NCBI RefSeq assembly: GCF_001426435.1
Contig: NZ_LMER01000020.1
Span: forward strand, 589,985-653,984
Length of the DNA stretch: 64,000 nt
Direction: 5' to 3'
Source of the DNA: Angustibacter sp. Root456
GTDB lineage: Bacteria; Actinomycetota; Actinomycetes; Actinomycetales; Angustibacteraceae
In this document: positions 6,866 to 17,200 of the stretch, in pieces
Position numbering within the stretch: position 1 is the first letter of the stretch
How the letters are laid out: each line of letters starts with the position of its first letter
Notes under the pieces: generated by a model
What the model saw: the letters and a program-made list of their open reading frames with translations, nothing else
The model's database searches: none
Told to the model about the DNA's origin: nothing
Made by a program: the position numbers and the translations under genes

Positions 6866-9465
6866 CGACCACGGTCGAGATCGAGGTCGACGCGCGAGCG
6901 CGGGTCGATGACGTCGTGCAAACGGCTTCGGCTGCGGCAGAGGCCTTCCGGCGGCTCGGCCAGGAGGAGGTCGACGCCATCGTCGAGGCGATGGTGCGGG
7001 CCGGCGTCCGTGAGGCGATCCCCTTGGCCCGGCTCGCGGTCGAGGAGACCGGCTTCGGGGTCTTCGAGGACAAGGTGGTCAAGAACTTCGTGGCCACCGA
7101 GTTCCTGCACGACTACCTGCGGGGCAAGCGGTCGGTCGGTGTGATCGACGACGACGTCGAGCGCAACGTCCAGCGAGTGGCCGAGCCGATCGGTGTGGTG
7201 CTCGCCGTCACGCCGGTGACAAACCCGACGTCCACGGTGCTGTACAAGGCGATCGTGGCGGCCAAGACCCGCAACGCGCTCATCTTCAGGCCGTCGCCCT
7301 TCGCCACGCGGTGCGCGCAGCGCGTCGTCGAGGTGCTCTCTCAGGCCGGGGAGGCCGCCGGTCTGCCCGCCGGGGCGCTGCAGGTCGTGCCGGACGTCGA
7401 GCGGGAGGTCACGCACTACCTGTTCGCCCACCCCGGTGTGGACTTCATCTGGGTGACCGGTGGACCCAAGATCGTGGCGCTCGCCAACGCGGCCGGCAAG
7501 CCGACCCTGAGCGTGGGCCCGGGCAACGCCCCGATCTACCTGCACCGCACCGCCGACATCGAGCAGGCAGTGGTCGACGTCCTGATCTCCAAGACCTTCG
7601 ACGCGTCGGTAATCTGCCCCGCCGAGCAGACCTGCGTCGTCGACCACGAGATCTACGACGACGTCGTCGCCGAGTTCGAGCGCATGGGGGCGCGAGTCCT
7701 CACCTCCGAGCAGTCCGCTCGGCTGGCCGACTTCGCCTTCGGCTGCGCAGACAAGGTCAACCTCGCGGCGTTGGGGCAGCAAGCGCCAGAGCTCGCTCGG
7801 CGAGCCGGCTTCGAGGTGCCGGAGGGCACCAAGGTGCTGCTCGCTCCGCTGCCGGACGACCTCGACGAGCTCGCGGCGCACCCCTTGGTGCAGGAGAAGC
7901 TGATGCCGGTGCTCGGGTTGGTGCGAGCTCGCGACGAGCAGCACGCGATCGACGTCGCGGTGCTGGTGACCGAGCACGGGGGCCTGGGGCACACGTCCGC
8001 CGTCTACGCGCGCGACGACGCCGTCATCGACGCGTACAGCCGCGCCGTGCGCACGGGTCGCATCCTCGTGAACGCACCGACCGCCGTCGGCGCGCTCGGC
8101 GGGGTCTACAACAACCTGACGCCGACGTTCTCGCTCGGCTGCGGCACCTGGGGCGGTTCGAGCACGACGGCGAACGTCAACTACCTGCAGCTGCTGAACC
8201 TCAAGACCGTGGCTCGTCGAAGGACGCCGCCGCAGTGGTTCCGCGTGCCGCCGCACACGTACTTCAACGCCGGCGCACTCGACAACCTGCGCGACATCCC
8301 GTGCGACAGCGCGGTGATCATCACCGACCCGGACTGCGAGCGGCGCGGTGTGACCGGGCTCGTGTCGTCGCGGCTGCCGGCTCGGCGCGTCGCGGTGTTC
8401 AGCCAGGTGCTCCCCGAGCCGGGTGAGGACGTCGTGCGAGCCGGCGTCGAGGCGCTGCGGCGCGCGCGCCCCGACCTCGTCGTCGCGGTCGGCGGCGGCT
8501 CGGTGCTCGACGCGGCCAAGGCGATGCGGCTGTTCTACGAGCACCCCGACCTGACGCTGAGCGAGCTGACGCTGCCCTTCCTCGACCCGCGGAAGCGAGT
8601 TGCCACCTATCCGACCGAGCCGCACTCGGTGCGCCTGGTGGCCGTGCCCACGACGGCCGGCACGGGCTCGGAGGTCTCCCCGGCGGCGGTCATCACCGTC
8701 GGCGACCGCAAGCAGACGCTCGTCGACTACGGCCTCGTGGCCGACGTCGCCATCGTCGACCCAGTGCTCACGCTGTCGATGCCGGACGCCGTCACGGTCG
8801 ACAGCGGAGTGGACGCCCTGACCCACGCGCTCGAGGCGGTGGTCTCGATCTTCGCGTCTCCGTACACCGACGCGTACTGCGTGCAGGCGGCGCGCCTCAT
8901 CTTCGACGCACTGCCGCGAGTGCACGCCGACCCTTCGGACCTGGCCGCCCGCACCGACATGTCGAACGCCGCGACCCTTGCAGGACTGGCGTTCTCGAAC
9001 GCCTTCGTCGGCAGCAACCACGCCCTGGCGCACGCCGTCGGGGCCCGCTTCGGGATCGCCCACGGCCGTGCCAACGCGATCTTCCTGCCGCACGTGCTCG
9101 CCTACAACGCCGCGCTGCCGACCAAGTTCATGCCGGCCCCCGGTTACTCGGCGTACGTGGCACCGGAGAAGTACGCGCAGCTGGGCCGGGTCGTCTTCGG
9201 GGGTCGTGAGCCGCAGGAGAGCCGGCGCCGGCTGTTCGCCGGCGTGGAGCAGCTGCTCGACGCCCTCGGCCTGCCGCGCACGCTGCGCGAGGCCGGCGTC
9301 GACGAGCGCGAGTTCCTCGACGCGCTGCCGGCACTGGCGCTGGCGGCCTTCGAGGACCTCAGCAACCGCACCAACCCCCGCATGCCGCTGCTCGCCGAGC
9401 TGACGCAGCTGCTGCGGTTGGGTTTCTACGGCGAGCCACTTCGGGACGAGGGAGGTGAGCCGTGA
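6862..9465 (+). CDS. adhE: bifunctional acetaldehyde-CoA / alcohol dehydrogenase (AdhE)
   Basis: An 867-residue fusion with the two-domain order of AdhE, which reduces acetyl-CoA to acetaldehyde and then ethanol with NADH. The N-terminal aldehyde dehydrogenase half carries the nucleophile Cys252 in FDASVICPAEQT. The iron-dependent alcohol dehydrogenase half starts near residue 465. It shows the nucleotide motif GGGSVLDAAKAMR (about 544), PTTAGTGSEVSP (about 596) and the His-rich metal site NHALAHAVGARFGIAHG (about 720-737). ATG 6862 overlaps the preceding stop (ATGA). AdhE marks fermentative or low-oxygen metabolism and is uncommon in aerobic actinobacteria. It may alternatively use longer acyl-CoAs or aldehydes, given the WS/DGAT neighbour that consumes fatty alcohols (inference). 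Confidence 0.93.
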   Translation: MTTTVEIEVDARARVDDVVQTASAAAEAFRRLGQEEVDAIVEAMVRAGVREAIPLARLAVEETGFGVFEDKVVKNFVATEFLHDYLRGKRSVGVIDDDVERNVQRVAEPIGVVLAVTPVTNPTSTVLYKAIVAAKTRNALIFRPSPFATRCAQRVVEVLSQAGEAAGLPAGALQVVPDVEREVTHYLFAHPGVDFIWVTGGPKIVALANAAGKPTLSVGPGNAPIYLHRTADIEQAVVDVLISKTFDASVICPAEQTCVVDHEIYDDVVAEFERMGARVLTSEQSARLADFAFGCADKVNLAALGQQAPELARRAGFEVPEGTKVLLAPLPDDLDELAAHPLVQEKLMPVLGLVRARDEQHAIDVAVLVTEHGGLGHTSAVYARDDAVIDAYSRAVRTGRILVNAPTAVGALGGVYNNLTPTFSLGCGTWGGSSTTANVNYLQLLNLKTVARRRTPPQWFRVPPHTYFNAGALDNLRDIPCDSAVIITDPDCERRGVTGLVSSRLPARRVAVFSQVLPEPGEDVVRAGVEALRRARPDLVVAVGGGSVLDAAKAMRLFYEHPDLTLSELTLPFLDPRKRVATYPTEPHSVRLVAVPTTAGTGSEVSPAAVITVGDRKQTLVDYGLVADVAIVDPVLTLSMPDAVTVDSGVDALTHALEAVVSIFASPYTDAYCVQAARLIFDALPRVHADPSDLAARTDMSNAATLAGLAFSNAFVGSNHALAHAVGARFGIAHGRANAIFLPHVLAYNAALPTKFMPAPGYSAYVAPEKYAQLGRVVFGGREPQESRRRLFAGVEQLLDALGLPRTLREAGVDEREFLDALPALALAAFEDLSNRTNPRMPLLAELTQLLRLGFYGEPLRDEGGEP

Positions 9466-10235
9466 GTGACGAGACGCCGCGACCGTCGGGCCTGGCGCTG
9501 ATGAAGTCGTGGTACGACCGCGCCCGGCTGTGGATCGTCTACGGCTCGGTGCTGCTCGTGATCGCGATCCTGTACCTGGGCTCGTTCCTCGGGCCGGTGC
9601 GCGATTTCATGCTGCCCGCCGCGCTCGGCGTGCTCACGGCGTTCGGGGTGCAGTCGCTGCAGACCATCGAGCGCCAGACCGGCCCGCACACCACCGAGAC
9701 CGAGTTCGCGCTCGAGGCCGCGGCGGTGCCCGCGCTGCAGAAGATCGTGGCGGCCGACCGGCAGCTCACCGACGTGAAGATCATCGCAGCGACGGGCTGG
9801 ACGACGGTGCGCCAGGTGCTGCCAGCGCTGTGCCAGAGCTCGACCGCGCCGACGTTCCGGATCTCGATGCTCGTGGTCGACGCGGCGGGTCCGCTGGCCG
9901 ACGTCTACCCGGCGCACTGGGCGGCTGAGGTGCAGCGCGTCCTCGACATCGTGCGGCGCGACCTCGTCGACCCCAGGCTGCAGGTGTCGGTGAGCCAGTA
10001 CCGCTACCCACCCCCGCTGCACGGCCTGCTGGTGAACGACGAGTACCTGCTCGTGGGGTTCTTCGGCTGGGCCAGCACGGGTGGGGCGCCGGAACTGGCC
10101 GGCGCCGAACGCCCGCACCGGCTGTACCGGCGAGGTGATCCGGCGTCCGCGCAGCTGTTCGACATCTTCGACGAGTGGTTCGTGCACGTGCCGCGCACGG
10201 AGGTGGTGCACGTGGCGGCCGGGCACCCGGCCTGA
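9462..10235 (+). CDS. membrane protein with C-terminal PLD-like or unknown cytoplasmic domain
   Basis: A 257-residue last gene of the WS/DGAT-AdhE operon. GTG 9462 follows GGAGG by six bases and overlaps the adhE stop (GTGA). After a short N terminus come two adjacent hydrophobic segments (about residues 25-42 and 49-67). A soluble domain of about 180 residues follows, containing HGLLVNDEYLLVGFFGW and a C-terminal DIFDEWF. The soluble part has some resemblance to PLD-like domains used as effector modules in membrane-anchored proteins, but no complete HxKxxxxD motif is present, so the activity is undefined. It may be a regulator or structural partner of the operon products. Confidence 0.75.
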   Translation: MSDETPRPSGLALMKSWYDRARLWIVYGSVLLVIAILYLGSFLGPVRDFMLPAALGVLTAFGVQSLQTIERQTGPHTTETEFALEAAAVPALQKIVAADRQLTDVKIIAATGWTTVRQVLPALCQSSTAPTFRISMLVVDAAGPLADVYPAHWAAEVQRVLDIVRRDLVDPRLQVSVSQYRYPPPLHGLLVNDEYLLVGFFGWASTGGAPELAGAERPHRLYRRGDPASAQLFDIFDEWFVHVPRTEVVHVAAGHPA

Positions 10236-10248
10236 CTACCTTCTAGCC

Positions 10249-10321
10249 GCAGATACCCGTCATTCTCCGGTCATATCGGCCATCTCCTGGCCCCATTCAC
10301 CGGAAATTGGCGGGTATCTGC
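10249..10321. terminator. nested palindrome between convergent genes
   Basis: Three nested stems form one 73-base structure: GCAGATACCCG/CGGGTATCTGC (10249-10259 with 10311-10321), CCGGT/ACCGG (10267-10271 with 10299-10303) and GGCCA/TGGCC (10278-10282 with 10288-10292). It sits between the AdhE operon end (10235) and the convergent methyltransferase end (10348), so a bidirectional terminator is the simplest reading. There is no U-tract. It resembles the other extragenic palindromes here in architecture but not in sequence. Confidence 0.65.
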
Positions 10322-10347
10322 GCGTATCGCCACGCCGCCTCGGGCGC

Positions 10348-11088
10348 TCAGCTCGGCAGCCGGTAGACCGACACGTGCGAGCGGGAGTCGGCGGTGAACC
10401 GCGCACCCGACCAGTCGGCGTGCCGGGACTCGAGCTCGAACCCCGCGAGTCGCGCCATGAGGTCGAGCTCGCTGGGCCAGATGTAGCGGTGTGGTGAGCG
10501 GGTGAGCCGGGCGACCTTGGAGTCGTCGAACCGGAAGTGGTGTGACACCACCCGTTGCTGCAGCACGTCGTAGGTGTCCAGGGCGATGTAGCCGCTGGGG
10601 TCGGTGTGCCACACGGTCGCGTCGGTGCCGACGGGCAGCTTGCGCAGCTCGGGCACCCACAGCTCGATGACGAAGCAGCCGCCGGGCGCGAGGTGGCGGG
10701 CGGCGTTGCGGAAGCACTCGACCTGCTGGTCCTGCGTCAGGAGGTTCGAGATCGTGTTGTAGACGAGGTACACGAGCGTGAACTGGCCGTCGGCCCGGCT
10801 CGTGGCCATGTCACCGACGACGACCGGGAGCTGCTCGGCCGGGGCCTTCTCACGCAGGCGATCGACCATCGGCTGCGACAGCTCGATGCCCACCACGGGG
10901 ACGCCGCGCTCGGCCAGGGGGATCGCCACGCGTCCGGTGCCCACCGCCAGCTCGAGGGCGCGGCCGCCGTCCGCCAGCTGCTCGAGGCGGTCGACGGTGG
11001 GGCCGAGCACCTCCGGCGCGAACACCCCGCTGCCCGGGGTGTCGTAGCGGGCGGCGGCGTCGGCGTCCCAGATGTCCTCTTGGCGCAT
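10348..11088 (-). CDS. class I SAM-dependent methyltransferase
   Basis: A 246-residue protein opening MRQEDIWDADAAARYD, a start typical of actinobacterial small-molecule methyltransferases. Motif I is ALELAVGTGRVAIPLAERG (about residues 40-58), with the acidic residue of motif II in VVGIELSQPM and a motif-III-like VVVGDMATSRA. The later segment ARHLAPGGCFVIELWVPEL is the usual post-motif strand. The ATG at 11088 is the first Met of the conserved opening; the frame extends further upstream without homologous character. It is divergent from the giant surface protein gene (186-base gap). The substrate is unknown. Confidence 0.88.
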   Translation of the reverse strand: MRQEDIWDADAAARYDTPGSGVFAPEVLGPTVDRLEQLADGGRALELAVGTGRVAIPLAERGVPVVGIELSQPMVDRLREKAPAEQLPVVVGDMATSRADGQFTLVYLVYNTISNLLTQDQQVECFRNAARHLAPGGCFVIELWVPELRKLPVGTDATVWHTDPSGYIALDTYDVLQQRVVSHHFRFDDSKVARLTRSPHRYIWPSELDLMARLAGFELESRHADWSGARFTADSRSHVSVYRLPS

Positions 11089-11274
11089 GGGTTCGATCGT
11101 GTCGGGAGGCTGGTGTCGCCGTCCACGGCTTTTGCAGCGCGCAAGTCCGACGTTCAGACGACTCAACTTTGCACAGATGCAAGCCGATGGGTCCGTCATG
11201 GCTCCCGGTGACGTCGCAGCTCAGGTCCGCTCCACGGAACGGGGCTTTGTCGCGCCGAGCCGCGCCCACGCTCT

Positions 11275-14200
11275 GTGCGCTCAGTGAAGCGGCGCACCGA
11301 CCGACCTGCATCGACCACCTGGAGCTCCGCCCGGCAGCCCGCTGCCACGGCGTGGGCGCTGACCTGGCGTAGTGCGCTGGCCGTCGCGGTCGGCGGCGTC
11401 TACGCGATGGTGCTGGTCGCGCTGGTGCTCGTGGCGGTCGGCGTCATGCCGCGCCCCACCGCCGCAGGCTCCGGTGGCCTCGCGCTCGGCCTGGCCGTGG
11501 TGCCCGCCCTGGCGTTGCTGCTCGCGACGATCATCGGACTGGCCACCGGCGTCAGCGGTGTCGCCCTGATCGTGCGCAACCACCTGGACGGCAGAGGCAG
11601 CCGCGCGGCGGCCCGTGCGACGTCCGGGCGCGACCTGCGGCTCGGACGCAGCCTGCGGACCGCCGTCAGGTCGGCTCCCAAGGTCGTGCTCGCCTGCGCG
11701 GCCGGTGCCGTGGTGGTGGCCGTCCTCGTGGCGGCTGCGCCGGTGCTGGTGCTGGCTGCCGCCGGCGTCGCCGTCTGGAAGGCCGTACGCGAGAAGTCGT
11801 CGTGGCGCCGGACCCTGCGCTCGCTGGGCTGGGCGGTGCCCTTCGCGCCGGCTGCGGCTGCTGCGGCGGCCGTGCCGGCGGTGTACGCCTCGGTGCTCAA
11901 CGGCGCGCCGCTGCGCGAGGCCGTTCGAGCGGCCGTCCGGTCGAGCCTTCGGTCTCGCGTGACCACCCTCGTGGGCCTGGTCGTCGTGATCGCGGTCGGC
12001 GGACTCCTCGCGCAGGTCGCCCTGGCAGGCAAGGTCGTCGGCGGCACCGCCTTCGACGTCGCCATCGTGATCTCCCTGCTCGTCGCCGGCGCCGCACTCG
12101 GCGCGCTGGCGCACACCGGGTCGGCCACCGCTGACCCGGGCTCGCCGGGTTCGGGCGTGACGCCGCGTCGTGGTGCCCCCGCGGGTCGCTCGTGGCGGCT
12201 CGCCGTGCGGCGTGCCCGCCTCTCTCGCGTCGCAGGCGTCACCGCGGTCTCGCTCGTGGCGCCGGTGCTCGCCCTCGGCGCCGTCGTCGTGCCAGCCACC
12301 GCCGCGCGGGCGGCCACCGACGTGGTGGTCGACACCGCGGCCGACGCGTCCACCACCGTCGACCCCGACCAGTGCCGGACCGCCGGCGTGCCCTGCGGCC
12401 TGCGGGCCGCCGTGGCCTATGCCGGGGAGCAGGCCGCGGCCGACGGGTCCACCGTCACGGTGACCTTCGCGACGGACACCACGATCCGGCTCGCCGGCAC
12501 CCTCAAGGTGCCGAGCGGCGTCGCGATCGACGGCGGCAACAACGCCGTGACGATCGACGCCGGACACGGCTTCCGCGCCATCGAGGCGTACTCCGCCGGC
12601 GGCGAGGGCCCGAAACTGTCGCTCAAGCACGTGCGGGTCACCGGTGGGAGGTCGACACCCGGTGGTGCCGGGCTCTACTCCGGCGACGTCGGGGTCACCC
12701 TCGTCGAGACCACGTGGGACGACAACGTCTCGGGTGGCGCCGGCGGAGGGTCGGGCAGCTCACCCGACGGCGGCGCGGTGGCACTGCCGGCGAACACGCT
12801 GTGGGTCGAGGACTCGACGTTCGCTGACGACCACGCGACTGCGGGCGGCGGCGGAGCCATGGCGGCCAACCGGGTCTTCGTCACCAACGCGACCATCACC
12901 ACAAGCACCGGGGCCTCGGGGCGCGCCGAGGGCGGCGCGCTGCTCGCGACGTCGGGGGGCCAGATCACCCACGCCACCGTCACCGCCGGTGGCGGCATCG
13001 CGGGCACGACCGGCATGCCGCTGGAGGTGGTGAACACCCTCGCCTCCACGGTCTCCGGCTCCCTCGCGTGCGCCCAGATCACCTCCGCGGACCCGGCCGC
13101 GGGCTCGCCGTCCGTCGGCAACGTCGACCCGGACGGCACCTGCCTCGGCGTCGCCGCCGACCCCGTGCCGCTCGGCGCCCTGGCCGACAACGGCGGACCG
13201 ACGCAGACGATGGCGCTCGCGGCCGGTAACCCGGCGCTCGCCGCGGGTTCGGCCGACTACTGCGCGCTCGCTGATCAGCGCGGCACCGGTCGCGACGCTC
13301 AGCAGTGCGACGCCGGTGCGTTCCAGCTCTCGCAGCCGGCGCCCCCGCCGTCCACCGTCGTCACCCTCTCGGGCGACCGCTACTCCTACATCCAGAACAC
13401 GGTCGGTCTCTACGTCACGGCCGCGCAGGACGGCACGGGTCAGGCGGGCAGCGTCGTGCTGCTCGAGGGCGGCACGCAGGTCGCCGGCCCGTTCACCCTC
13501 AACCCGTTGCTGGACAAGACGGCCATCGAGTTCGACGCACTGCCCCAGGGCCCCCACCAGCTGGTCGCCCGCTTCACCCCGGACGACGGCAGCGCGGCCA
13601 TCGACTCCGAGCCGTTCACCCTCTCGATCGCCAGCCTCAGCCAGGCCGTCCTGAGCACCCAGCAGCCCGCGGCCCTGCACCAGCCCGTCACCATCGTCGC
13701 CACCATCACCGACCGGCCGGACTACGGCTCCGTCGGCGTGGCCGAGCCCGGCACGCCCGTGCGCACGGGGACGGCGACCCTCACGGTCAACGGCGTCGAC
13801 CACCAGGTCACGCTGGTGAACGGCACGGCCACCCTGTACGTCGACGACCTGCAGTCCTCGACGGTCAGCGTGTTCTACTCCGGCGACGACTACTACTACC
13901 CGACCGACAACCTCTCGACGGGCGGCTGGTCGGCGGACATCACGGCCGTCGACACCGCTACCACCACGACCGCCGACGTCGTCCGCGCGGAGTACGGGCA
14001 GCCCCTCACCGTCGCCGCGACGGTGAACGACGCCAGCGGACCTGCCGACGGCACGGTCACCCTCTACCTCGACGGCGCAGCCAAGGACACGCAGACGCTC
14101 GCCGCTGGCCAGGCGACGCTGAGCACGAGCGCACCGGCCGGCGACCACGACCTCTACGTGGCCTTCACCCCGGCGTCCGGCTGGGCCCTCTCGCAGTCTG

Positions 14201-17200
14201 TCCCCGTGACGGTGCACGTGGCTCCCGCGCGCACCAGCGTCACCATCAGCGCGGCCGCTCCCAGCGTCGTCTACCCCGCCCAGCCGGCCGTCGGCTTCGA
14301 CGCCACCGGCACTGGTGCGGCCGACCTTCAGCTCAAGGACGCCGACACGGTCGTCGCGACGGCGCACGTCACCTTGCCGGCCACGGGCCAGTTCACGCTC
14401 CTCGCCGGCTCTCTCGCGGCGGGGACCTACCACCTGCACGCCGAAGTGGTGCCATCGGCGACGGCGGCCGCGTCGTCCTCGAACGCGGTCGACGTGACGC
14501 TCACGACCGGCACCACCGCCGTGACCGCGACTGCCGACGGGGGCGCGGTGGTCGGCTCGCCCACCACCGTGCACCTGAGCGCTGACGCGAGCGCCCTCAC
14601 GACCTACACCGTCACGCGCGACGGCGACGGCTCGGTCGTCGACGTCGTCCACTCCACGGACGGCACCGGGTCGTTCGACTACACGCCGCTCGTGGCCGAC
14701 GTCGCCCTCACCGTGACGGCGACGTTCGACGACGGCAACTACGGCACCGCGGTCGCCCACGTGACGATCACGGCGACCAAGGTCGCCGCCCCGGCGCCCA
14801 CGATGACCTGGCACAACCCGGGCCCGGACTTCGATGCCGCGCCGCCGTACCTGACTCTCACCCTGCCGACCACGGCGGGTCTTCCCGCTCCCACCGGCCA
14901 CGTCCAGCTGCTCGGCCGCCACGCGAACGACCTGGTCAGCGACATCATCGGCTACGGCGACGTCGTCGACGGCACCGTGCGGATCGACTACATCGGCGCG
15001 CCCGGCGTCTGCTACTGCGGCGACCGGACGCCGCGCCTCCAGTACGCCGGCGACGGCACCTACCTCGGCTTCGACGCCGCCGCACCAGAGGTCGACGTCC
15101 CCGCGATCGCCACGACGACGACGCTGTCGGGTGTGCCTGCGACGGTGCGGCCGGGCAACCAGCTGCTGCTGCAGGCGCACACCCAGGCGACGTCCGGCAT
15201 CCCCACCGGGCGCATCGACTTCGTCGTCAACGGTGCCGTCGTCGTGAGCAAGGACCTCGTCAGCGGCAGCATCGGCACGATGTGGACCGTCCCGTGGGAC
15301 CTGGGCGACCACGCCGAGGTCACCGCGCGGTTCGTGCCCGACTCCACCACGTGGCAGGCGTCCAACGGCAGCCAGTCGGCCACCGTGCTCTACCCGCAGC
15401 CCCCGACCGTGACGCTGGAGGCACCCGACCAGCTGAAGGCCGGCGACTGGGGCCACGTGGTGCTGCACGTCGAGCAGTTCGACCAGTTCATCGACGCGGG
15501 CTCGCCGATCACGGTCACCGACGGCGCCGGCGACGTCCTGGCCACCACCTACTGGTGGGGGTCCGCCACCGCCGGCACCGCCGCGCCGGTCGACCTCACC
15601 ATCAAGCCGGTGCACGGCGGGCCGTCGCAGTTCTTCGTGCACTACGTGTTCAACGGTGGCACGGGCGGTGTCTCGGCGCCCTTGTCGACCACCGTCGACG
15701 GCGTGACCACGCACCTCCTCGTCGAGCCGGACCCCGCTCCCGTCGCCGGGTACCCGTTCAGCGTCCGGGTGTCCCTGGGTGGCTTGCCTGCGGGCGTCCA
15801 GGCCGGCGTCCTGCCCGTGCAGCTGTACGCCGACGGCGTGCCCTTCGGCTTCCCGCAGTACGCATACTCGACCGGCACCGAGCCGCCGAGCGCCGTCTTC
15901 TACGGGTCCGTCGCCAAGCGCGGGTTCGTCAGCTTCAGCGCCACCACGGTCGGCGACGGAGCGGACCTCGGCGCGGGCATCGGCGGCTCGACCGTCCTGG
16001 TGGCCGGCGCGCCGCTGCACCTGTCCGCACGGGACGGCATCCGGTACGAGGCGACGTTCGGCAAGGCCCTCACCATCACCCCGCAGTTCTCGTGGGGGGC
16101 CACCACGGGCTCCGGGCCGACTGACGGTCGACTCACCGTGGCCCTGGTCGGCGACGACGGCACGAGCCGCACGTGCGAGGCCCAGCTGCCTGCGCTGAAG
16201 TGCACCTTCGCGTCGTACGCCGTCCCGGCGCCGGGCACCTACAGCGTGCGGGTCAGCTACTCCGGCGGCTCGTTCTACGCCGACACCCCGGCTGACGGGC
16301 CCGGCGACGGCTCCGGTGGCACCAGCGTCGGGCAGCTGGTGGTGTCGGGCACGCGCAGCACCCTCGCGACCACCTTCGACCGCAACCCCCTCACGTGGGT
16401 GGTCGGTCAGCGGGTCACCGCCACGTTCGACGTCGCCGACCCGCTCGACGACACGCTGCTCGCCACCGGGTTCGTCACGCTGCGCGCGGGTGAGACGACG
16501 CTGTGCTCGACGAGGGTCGACCACGCGCGCCGCACGACCTGCGCGTTCACCGTGCCGGACCCGCAGCAGCCCCTCGCGCAGCAGAAGCCGTCCGACCTCG
16601 TCGGTACCTTCACGTCGGACGGCCCTTCGCTGCCCGGCTCGTCGTGGGCGCAGCTGGGCCCGCTCCCGCGCTGCTTCCTCGTCACCAGCACCTACGGCAA
16701 CATGCCGGGGGCGCGCCACGTGCCGGCGGTCAGCGGCCGCACGTGCGACACCGCGGGTGCCGCTCCCGGGCACCCGGGCACGATGCCCGGCTACCTCGAG
16801 GGCTCCGCGGTCGACCTCACCCTGGTCGACCCCGTCACGAGCGGGTGGAAGTACACCGGCAGCCAGGCGACGTACTCCGACGGAACCACCCAGCCCCAGC
16901 AGCTGATCGCCACCGGCAAGACCGTCACCGTGTGGAACCTCAGCCAGGACGTCAGCGTCACGCCGCAGTACCGCTGGGACCCCACGTGCGTCACGGTCGT
17001 CACCGGGTTCGAGAGCTCCGTCACCCCGGTCGGCATGACGCTGGGGCAGTGGCGGCAGTACAACCACGGTGAGCCCGACCCGGCGAACGGCCTGCGGCTC
17101 ACCACTCCGAGCAACTGCGACCAGCCGTCGGGATCGAGCGCCCGCGAGATCGAGGACCTCAAGAACGGCATCGGCCACTACGTCATCGGCACCGACCTGT

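Noticed and set aside
6472-9093. Long minus-strand open frame opposite adhE
   Set aside because: Arg/Asp/His-rich noise; adhE on the plus strand has all catalytic motifs of both domains.
10249-10321. Assigning the nested palindrome to repeat family 2
   Set aside because: It shares only short CCGG-type pieces with 31019-31085 and 32757-32824; the stems differ, so it is kept as a separate hairpin.
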